Shown here in pieces: positions 55,150 to 64,000 of a stretch of DNA of 64,000 bases. This stretch comes from Lineus longissimus. Taxonomy: Eukaryota > Nemertea > Pilidiophora > Heteronemertea > Lineidae. Positions within the stretch are counted from its first letter, which is position 1, and each line of letters starts with the position of its first letter. The notes below the pieces were generated by a model. The model had not been told where the DNA came from. It worked only from the letters and a program-made list of their open reading frames with translations, and did not search any database. The stretch is from the NCBI RefSeq assembly GCF_910592395.1, contig NC_088311.1, forward strand, positions 7,878,501 through 7,942,500, in the 5' to 3' direction. Position numbers and translations under genes: made by a program.

Positions 55150-55232
55150 CAAAAAGACGAAACAGTGGCGATCCTTCCGGGAGTCGAACCCACACAACCT
55201 CCTGCTTAAACAAGCGTGCCACTGACCCCCAC
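55150..55232 (-). repeat. tRNA-like element (SINE head or pseudogene)
   Basis: Minus strand contains B box GGTTCGACTCC (55180-55190) and A-box-like ggtcagtgg (55219-55227) at tRNA distance, with tcccgg after the T loop. The acceptor and anticodon stems do not close convincingly, so I do not call a functional tRNA. Confidence 0.45.
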
Positions 55233-55864
55233 TGAGTTTTCAACTCGTGCTCGGAGAAAGCCATATAAATCTTAAGCAAGTAGCCAGAGACACCTACAAA
55301 AGTTAACAAGAACCAATGTCCTTAGTGGCGAAGTGAATAATGGAGCACGGTTCTTAATTGTCACGATAGACGGGAGGCGTTGCATATATATACTCAGACA
55401 GGCGCCCCAGGACAGCGACAGAATAAAGAAAGACTTGTTGGTTTAAAAGCGCCATTCTTGGTATGAGATATTACCTTTTGAAAACCACAATTCAAAGTCA
55501 GTGAAAGTAGAGGTCTTTCATACATTTCATAAGTGGGAGTTTCTTTCACAACTGAGCGATATCATTAATTTTAAAATCAAAATAAGGCAAGCAAACATAA
55601 GGCAAGGGAAAATTAACTACTGGTTTATGATTTTTCTTTATAGCTGCATATATACCTAGCCTGATACTGTAGTGTAGTATTGAGACATAAAGTTCTGCAA
55701 TGGTTTTTTTAACCATTTTACTGTGGACATAGTGGATGGACACTGAATGGGGATGAAAATCCAAATGGCCTCTGCTTCTGTTCGTGATCAGTCACTTGGT
55801 CCTTCTTTATTGCTATATTGTTTTAGGCTAATGTGTGGTTGAACGCTAATTGGCGACAAAATAA

Positions 55865-55945
55865 AAAAACTTTTCGGATTTTTCAATCAACACAAATATG
55901 CACCCCTGGGGGTTTTCAGAGAAATGAAAAACCTACCTCAAATGA
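55865..55945. repeat. Dispersed repeat (partner near 60045-60120)
   Basis: cacaaatatgcacccctggg then ggttttcagagaaatgaaa resembles cacaaatacgcacgccttag then gagttttcaagagacatgaa at 60058-60098, same orientation. Unknown family. Confidence 0.4.
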
Positions 55946-58553
55946 AAAACCTCTACAGGGTGGCCAAAAAACTCGAAAAGGTTTTTGAAAATCTCAAAAC
56001 CTTTTTATAGAGTGTACCACAAGATTTTTAGACATCTGTGTGAAAGAAATTCAAGTACCGGTAAAAGAGGTGACATGAAAAGTTGAGTTGGCATATCAAA
56101 TGCGTTGGGAAACATAGTTTTCTCATTGTCTAGTCTTGAAATGCCGTGACCACTGACCTGTTCTCTCCACATGGTTACCTCCCCGTGAAACGGAAAATGA
56201 TCACTTAAAGGCAGCGATATTGAGAACTGATAACGATCAGAATAATTCAAATGCAAGGTCAATGATTTTAATATGACGAAGTCATGGGCAAAGGAGCAAG
56301 AAAAGTGGAAGGAACTGTGTAACCAGATCTGCTATTCCCCGCGTCACGATTTGTCTAAGGCCTCTGGTCGCTAATTATAACTTAACACATTCTGGACAGA
56401 GGGCAATACTGGAAGTCCGATCACAATCTGTTACAGGGCCGTATAGCAGGGGGACGTGGTGGTGGCCAAGACATCCCTGAAGAGCGTTAGACAAAAAGTA
56501 GTATTCTGCCCCCCTTCTGCGCTCCTATTGCCACCTCCCAGACAAAAAGGTGAAATATGGCCTTGGTATGCAACACACTTTTCCTACTTTACGAAAAAAT
56601 TGCTTGCAGATTTGTGCGGCTGTATGGCCCTAACAAAAATCTGAATGACACTTTTCTCTTTTTTCACTGCATCATTCTCTGTTGGTCGTGAGAAGACTTT
56701 GCCAATTACTGACCATCCAGTTTCACATAAAGGGCAGTGACTGGCGTGTTTATCCTCAGGTACTGTCAATGTCATCAATCAATATTTTCTGCCGCCTCTC
56801 CAACAACGATGCTGGGGTGTGGCGACAATAACAAATTTACTCATTGAGTAGAGTCAAGGTGGGACATGCACATCTGTAGCTTTTTAAAGGTCATATTCCC
56901 AGGGGGGCTACTCTCGATAACGGTGTAGAGCATCCTTTGTAACCAGAGTTATTTACAGACCCCCTCCAGCGGTACAACAATTTTAAATAATTCACCTCTT
57001 TTGATGGCATATTTTTCATCACCACCGCCTACTGCTGGTATAGATTTGCAAACCCCCCATGTTAAATGGTGTCTTCCCTCTCCTTTCCTTGGCCAAAAGC
57101 TAGCTACAGGCCTGAATAATGTCCAGGCTAATTAGTTTCATTGTGAGGACACCTCAGTCTGAAACCTTCTCCAGTGACCGCTGTCAGTGCGCAAACAAAA
57201 GGTGACTTTACGGACAAAACTGTAAAATTTTTGTTTAATGCCAGTGTTGATGATTCAGTGCAAGATGATGACTATCGATAATAATACCGTATTCAGTTTT
57301 TCATATATTGATTTCAGAAATCATGAGAAAAATTATATAGAAATGAAACATGATCTGCAGTTAATGCAGTTTCTTGTTGACATGGACTCGGATTGAGCCC
57401 TGAAAAAAACATAATGACATGGCAGTATTTCTGCTATTACACTGACAGTAAAAAGAGCTAACAAAATACAGAAATATCATTCTCAAATTTCCTAAAGCAT
57501 ATTTGCTTGGGACCCATCTTTGCATGCCCGTGAGATGTTTTTTTCAAGCTGGCTCCAGGCCAACCACCGCATAATGGTCACCATAGAGGTTGACCCAGTT
57601 GGCTAATTTTGCGGTGGGTTCTCCCCGCCTGACATCACTAAATGGACCAGCCTCATTCCCCCACCTGGCAATTAGCTCCATCTGTGACGTGGTGTCTTTT
57701 CCGATATTGTTCTGCCGTTACATCCTAGAAATCATCAATGCAAGGCCAAAGCTGTTTCAACATTTCGACAAACATATGTATTGGCAAACCGGCTGTAAAA
57801 AGCTCTCTTTGGCACCACACAGAAATTCAGAGCTACACTTCACAGTTGAGCATAAGCACTGGGACTATCTGAAGATCCTTATACTGCCCATCAGTCCAAA
57901 ACCTTTAATAAATAAACAAAATTTAAGTGGATGGTCATGTTAATGCAAATTTATTTAAATGAGACTTTCGGATTTCAAGTTCTGGCCAAATGGTGGTGCC
58001 TCCGATATTTTACTGAAGACAGTTCTAACCTACACAATCTTTCTATATTTACTGTCACTTCAAATTTCAATGGTAAATAAAGCCTGGATGGAAAAGCGAA
58101 TCCAAATATGTACCATAAACTATTTATAGCTCAACAGCATTGAATCACCATTTCATATACAAACACAAAACTGAAGGCAGACTTGTCTTTCAGCATTGAA
58201 AATTCTTCATATTTTCCCAAATAAAGTTTAGCAGATACGAAGGGATTGTTCGAACAGTGGCATGATGTCAGTGCACTGAGAAGAGAAGAAGCGCCCAGTT
58301 ATCTAAAGCTTGTTGGGACGATCTTTGCCAGGGCTACATTCCAACATAACTTCCCAGCCTTCAATCACAGGTCAAAGAAACCTGCACCAATGCGAAAAAT
58401 CGCCCAATCAAAAGTTCATCAGCTGGTGTTAGGACCTGTCCACCAATAATGAACTTGGTTCCCACAGCAAGGACATTCTGGCACCATCCACAAACAAAAA
58501 TTGACCCCTGTTCCTCTCCTCACCAACACTGAATCCCATCAACTGATCCTATT
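55946..58553. other. Intergenic, no gene seen
   Basis: The open plus-strand frame 57590-57943 shows no domain or splice context; treated as chance. Confidence 0.35.
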
Positions 58554-58698
58554 TTAAAGGGAATCTATAGGCAGCAGCCAGGCAGATCAAATAAGTTTTT
58601 GTCTCTCTAATAGGGGTCACTCCCATCTCACAGTATACATTAGTCACATGAAGATGGACAAATTGACACCATGGCTCCTGCTTATAGTCCCGCTTTAA
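58554..58698. mobile_element. TTAA-flanked MITE, copy 3
   Basis: TTAA at 58554-58557 and 58695-58698. Ends agggaatctataggcagcag and (reversed) agcgggactataagcaggag. Same family as 8088-8309. Confidence 0.65.
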
Positions 58699-61600
58699 AT
58701 CATGATTACCATATGACGATTACTCCATCATTACACCTTTGAGGCATTAACTGATGAACATTTGATTGGATTCCCAATCCATTTTACAAAGGTAGAAACA
58801 AATATGAGCAAATTGTCACAGTCATGGAGCACCTTTAAGATGCATCAGCGAGAAAGATGATGGGCAAAATTGGCTCATTGCTATGCCAGACGAAGCTGAA
58901 CTGCTTATCCACAACGATCACCGGACATCCACAACAAAGGACAGGACATCCGGGATGGAGGGCATACGTCAGTGAACGAGACAAGAGAAACTGCTGATGG
59001 ATTTTGACTGAAGGGACGTAGAGAGAGTTATTGCCAACATGGCCCTGTACAGAGACTTCCCAGAGTCATCCTGAGATCAGGTTTTTGATACTCCTACCTC
59101 GTATATCAAGAGGCGGAGTATATTGAAAACCACTGGTTATGTCAGGATGTCCTAGAGTGTCCCCTAATCTATTCTTTATAGCCCCAGGAATCATTGTCCA
59201 TCAACAGAGGGTTAACATATAAATCAGTGCAGTTGCAATCAAGAACCTGAAAGCATTACCATAATTCAGGACATCAATACAGTTCTTTGGAGCACTAATT
59301 ACAGGTCCCTAGAGCACCTGATTAATTAGTTTCATTGTTGGTGCCACGGCTCGGTTTTAGATGCTGACAGAAAACACCTGCAGCTCCAGACATTATTTAG
59401 ATCAGACACATGAAAATATGAGTTCAAAGTAATGACAAAACCCGAAAATGGTGTTTTAAGATTTTTTTAAAATAAATGATATCAGATATTTTGCTATTTT
59501 GCTATTTTTGATATTTTGATATTTTGATATTTTAACATAATTTATAATATTTCAGGTTTTTTTACGGCAATATTGCCTCTCATTTGAAATGGACCATTTT
59601 AGCCCAATATGTCTATAATCCCATCTTTATAACAGGTAGTCTAATAGAGCTAGCCCATTAAACATTTAAATGTTAATAAATGAACTGTGCAATCTCTCTT
59701 GCATGTTTGGACATTATTTTCATATCTGAACTTTTCGTGATGTTATTTCTCTACACTAAAAATAAAAGGGCTGTTGTAATGTTTATCACAAAACCACAAG
59801 AAAAAAATAGCAAAAGAATTAATGAATACGATGTTTGACCAACAATAATAGGTACACACTTGGTAGCAAAAAAGACAAACATTTCAGTTGGTATATTTTT
59901 CTATGCATTGATACAGTGACCTGCCACTTGCTAGTATTTAGAAACAAAATAGTGAAATACAATGCAATGGTGAAGCTTTTCTAAATGGCTTGTTGTATAT
60001 TATACATGTGTAATTCCTTTACCTGAAATCTTAAAAAGGTTTTGAACTTTTTGGTCACCACAAATACGCACGCCTTAGGAGTTTTCAAGAGACATGAAAG
60101 ACGAATCCTCATAAACATCCCCTAAATGGACAATTTCAATCACTGCAATCTAAAAATCAAGACCGCATGCAACAAAATATCGATTGTTTGCGGTGTTCAT
60201 TGCAGGTGGTTGCAACGAGATGTAATATCAGTGATTGCAGCGATGACCTGCAATTGCTATCAAACCCAGCGATTGACCAGTGGTAATTGCTAGCAAGATT
60301 TTTTTTGCTGCAAATAGCAATGATAATAACTGCAGGTTGTGGAGATATATATGTCGTTTGCCGGATGCGTTAGACAGACCCTGATCAGGATAAAAGCTAT
60401 AGTTGACCATTGGGAAAGCTAGCTAGCAGCTTGTTCTCTGTATTTCAGCAAGAAGATGTACAAGTATAAGAGAAATGGTCTTTTTCTCTAGATTGGGATG
60501 GGTGAACATTTGGTATTGGGATTCTGATATCCACCCTCATTTCATTTCTTAATAGCAGGAGTTTTTCCCTCCCCTTCCTTCTTGACTATGATCCGGCCTT
60601 TGAATTTTGTGAAGGCTCGGGATGAATCTGATACATGCTCTTAACCTTAACCTTAACCTTTCAGATTGAACTATTGTACAAATGCACCGCAAGTATTAGG
60701 TTACTTCTGGACAGTAATGTAAGGAAGTGCTAATGCTTTTATTAAGTAATAAGAAAACACTGACGTCAATTACAGGAATTTCATGAGCACGATGAAAAAT
60801 CAACCGCATAGTTTACAATGTTTGTATTTGAACTATATCTCTTACAATATAAACAAATTTGTGGTAGTGTAAATGGTGATGCCTTCTCAAGCTGAATAGG
60901 TTGTTGCAGAAATGATTGAATATTTCAGTGAGAGATATGAAAGACAAAGAAAAGAATAAATCGAAAAACTAACAGGGTCAAACATGTCTTAAGAAATTTC
61001 CAAACGTGCAATGTATTGAATGTAACATTCAACAATTCTGTTGGACTGGATTTATTTATTTTACATGAATATAACTGCACTATTGCAAGATTTATTTCTA
61101 TTTACTCGAGGCATTAGAAAATACAATGGACATGAATGCTGTGACCCTTTAATTGAAAAGTTTGGTCCAGTATGAACTTAATAGTAACGAAATTGAATCT
61201 TAACACTAATAACCCAATAATGCTGCACACTCATAATTCATGTACAAAGTGCTCTCATAATGTAAATATTTCCCCAAATCAAAATTGTTAAGAAACACAA
61301 TGTAATGGACCACTTTGCAAGACACGCAATCATTTACATCGCACAGGTGAATATTTTTTCTTAACCAAATCATAAAACGAATGGCATGCTATCTTTTACT
61401 AATGACCACATTAATCATAAAAATGAAAGTAAGGCAATGTATCTCGTCACGCAATCAAATATATCATTCTACATTGATATCTTATTTGTAAGTTTATCAA
61501 ATTATATTGCATTCAATTTGGTTCATTCCCAAGTGTGTGTCGCAGGCTCATGCTGTTTTATAAAATGAGACAATTATCATGATGAGGGCACCGGCATCGT

Positions 61601-63690
61601 GTAATTCCGGATTGCGTGTAGACATAGACAAGATCTAACTAAGTTGCGCGAAGGATTTGAGGCAATTATGTCCAAATGGCAGATGCCTGTATGCCAAACT
61701 CAAAGACCACAAGCAGAGTTTGGCAATCCTGACTTCTAGAAAAACTTCTTTTTTATCTGAAGGTTTTGGTGTAAATACATGCATGCATTGGTCCTAAGGC
61801 TACTGAAACTCGATTTCATGGTTCTCGTCCCAACCCGCATCAAATATCGGGCCTGCAACGAAAAGGTTCACCACACCACAAACAGTTCATCATAATTTGA
61901 ACTCAATTTGGCTGTTTGCAGCCAATACATGACGTTGGACCTTTAAATCATCCTCCAGTGCAATATCTATACTGTTATTAAGTAAATAGATTGTTTTGAG
62001 AATGTGTATGTTTCTTCAGAAAGATGTCTCTGCATATTCTACCCTAAGACGATCGACCAACACTGAGGAAGAATTATGAAATCATCCAACTGTGAACGGC
62101 ACTACATGAGTCCTCTCACCCTTGAAAGAGTGAAAACCACATTATAAATACACGCCCATTTATCAATATCTATATATTCGGGTATAACCTTTGTGATAGT
62201 AGGTTCTAATAATCAATCACTTTACCACAATTTATCTATTATGGCGAACCAATGGATTTTCACGCAGCTGACACATGAGTGACCTGTGTGAAAGGACCCT
62301 TGTAAACACATCACATTGACAGTCTACAAGTGAAAGTCCTCAGTTTATTGAGTATATTCTCCAAATCGACTTGGCGAAATTTTGAATAATTTGACAATGA
62401 GTGATTTACTATAGTAGCATTAGGGGTCAGTGTGCTCGAAAAGTTCAACTTGTGACTGATTAAAGGGACCCATTTTGTCACATCATTGGATACAAGACAA
62501 TTTAATTCACGGTTATTTTTCAATCCTTGGTCCAGACACTGCCATCACTTGTCTATCTATTTCGCTACATCAAACAGAAATTATAGTAATTGCGGACAGG
62601 GATATGATTACATTCGTTTCGAAAATAGCAGGTAATGGGCCATCATCGTCAATATTATCATGCATAACAAACTATAAGGCATCAAGTTGTCATGGAAACA
62701 CGAAGCACCAAAGATGGCAGTCTGTGCATGCGGCAAGGATGGACTGATGTTAGAGATGGTTGATTTTGCTGCCTGGCGTGTAAAAACAACGTTTCGATTG
62801 ATTTCAGATGAATCAGTTTGTTAGACTGGGTCAATAAGCAATCCCAATGGAAGCACTTCACACTAAACAAATCTGACAGACACTTTGGAGTGTCCATCAG
62901 AGAAAAAACATGAAACACTACATACTAATACTATGGTATTTTTCAGAAGTAAGTGTCCGCATCCTTTTGGGCTGCTGTATAAATTACTGGGCCGATTTCT
63001 TAAAAGTTTTCCTAAGGGACCCAACACAATTGCTAAGTTAAAGTACTATTTCAAAATTGTGCGTTGCAAACGGGGCGTGAAACAAGAGGGCCTGAACTGT
63101 AGCATCAGGCCCATGAAGCATCTTCGACATACACATTCTAAAAAAAAACCATCACAAGTATGAAATCATGACGTACTAACAAATGAAAATTAGTACTGTA
63201 TGTGCTAATAGGTCACGAGGAAATGACAGTTCATCACAAAATAATACATCAAATAATTGTTATTTCATATGTAATTAACCACCGCATGATGATGCGTAAT
63301 ATCATAACCGTTCGTTACTGCGGCCAAGTTCAGGTCCTGACTAATTAGTATTCAAGAGTCCAGTGGACTCACGTGTAAATCATACCATTGCTAAATTACC
63401 ATATTTGTATACAAATGGCCACAATTGATGAATGTATAGCGTCATGGTTACTAATTATTTCTATAGCAACAGGTGAATGAAGGGAGCTATTAAGAATGAG
63501 AGGGTTCTGATTAGCCTGGTGACATGTTTGTTGAGGGGAGCAAATAAAACAGCTACTGCCAACACTAGGAGAGACAGGCCACATGGCTACATGATGTATC
63601 AATGGAGACAAAGCTGTGCTCAAGAGAACAAGGGATGCAATGAGACAACAACCAGGTTTATTAGAGACATAGGCCTGGCTCTGTAGTCTG
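58699..63690. other. Intergenic, AT-rich
   Basis: No gene seen. Contains a gatattttgatatttt tract near 59490-59535 and a short ccttaa hexamer run at about 60641-60660. Confidence 0.35.
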
Positions 63691-63759
63691 ACCACAAGAA
63701 GAAAATCGAATGCTAAGAAAAAGAAGAAGGAGGGAGAACTGAACTATCAGCGAATCGCG

Positions 63760-63935
63760 CATTTGTACGATTTGAACAGCCTCCGAGTTGAGCTCCTCAC
63801 CAGCAAAGCTGATGATCTTGCTCAATTTCGATAGCATTGACCAATCATATATGTGTCCACTCACTATGCCCTTCCAGTCGGTGCAGGAGGAGGAAGGACA
63901 CTTAGAGACAAAGGCGATCCAAGACCTTGATCATT
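63760..63935 (-). CDS. Possible exon of an unidentified gene
   Basis: Open minus-strand stretch that reads CPSSSCTDWKGIVSGHIYDW, then SMLSKLSKIISFAGEELNSE and AVQIVQMRDS. The amphipathic pattern looks protein-like, and a donor-like gctg|gtgagg occurs inside after FAG. A stop bounds it near 63940 upstream. I do not recognise a family and cannot fix the ends. It may be a 5' exon of a gene that continues beyond the window, or chance. Confidence 0.25.
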
Positions 63936-64000
63936 CTAGATGACTTTTAACAGTGACGGCTACACATATTCCCACAGTAGCAGAGAGAAATTTGTAAAAT

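Noticed and set aside
55150-55232. Functional tRNA gene on the minus strand
   Set aside because: A and B boxes are present but acceptor and anticodon stems do not pair convincingly; better explained as a SINE head or pseudogene.
60641-60660. Interstitial telomere repeat
   Set aside because: The hexamer is ccttaa, not the animal ttaggg/ccctaa unit, and only about three copies are present.

Overview
The window looks like animal nuclear DNA from an invertebrate. The genes are split by GT-AG introns, there is a multi-domain cyclic-nucleotide phosphodiesterase, and the introns are full of short non-autonomous transposons, tRNA-derived fragments and minisatellites. An AT-rich background with many acatgta-type words suggests a marine invertebrate, perhaps a deuterostome. 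I cannot name the species.

Layout. (1) 73-1082, plus strand: the last three exons of RPF1, a Brix-domain ribosome-biogenesis factor. Its 5' part lies outside the window. (2) About 1936-7935: a 6-kb satellite block of degenerate ~70-bp monomers. It is split at about 5134 into two arms of opposite orientation, so it is a giant imperfect inverted repeat with ~1.08-kb higher-order units in the right arm. (3) 10981-50312, minus strand: one gene of about 39 kb, a PDE10A-type dual GAF phosphodiesterase. I could join 25 coding exon positions in one continuous frame: 807 residues from the distal start exon, 779 from the proximal one. (4) 50313-64000: no convincing gene, but two tandem-repeat arrays, a TTAA-flanked MITE, tRNA-like fragments and one weak candidate exon near the right edge.

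The main discovery is that five exon positions of the PDE10A gene exist as tandem, diverged, splice-competent alternatives. Exon 11 (end of GAF-A and the dimer linker helix) has three copies. Exon 14 (start of GAF-B), exon 20 (catalytic HD metal site), exon 22 (metal-binding Asp region) and exon 23 (M-loop and nucleotide-clamp Gln) have two each. All copies keep the same phase, intact splice sites and the family residues. For exons 14 and 22 the lengths mean that including both copies would break the frame, so they must be used one at a time. With two alternative start exons, up to 3x2x2x2x2x2 = 96 proteins could be made. This would be combinatorial mutually exclusive splicing of both the allosteric and the catalytic modules of a cAMP/cGMP phosphodiesterase, which I do not know to have been described.

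RPF1 and PDE10A are convergent (tail to tail) and are separated by the inverted satellite block. All exon coordinates were read by hand from splice consensus, frame and family similarity; no transcript data were available.
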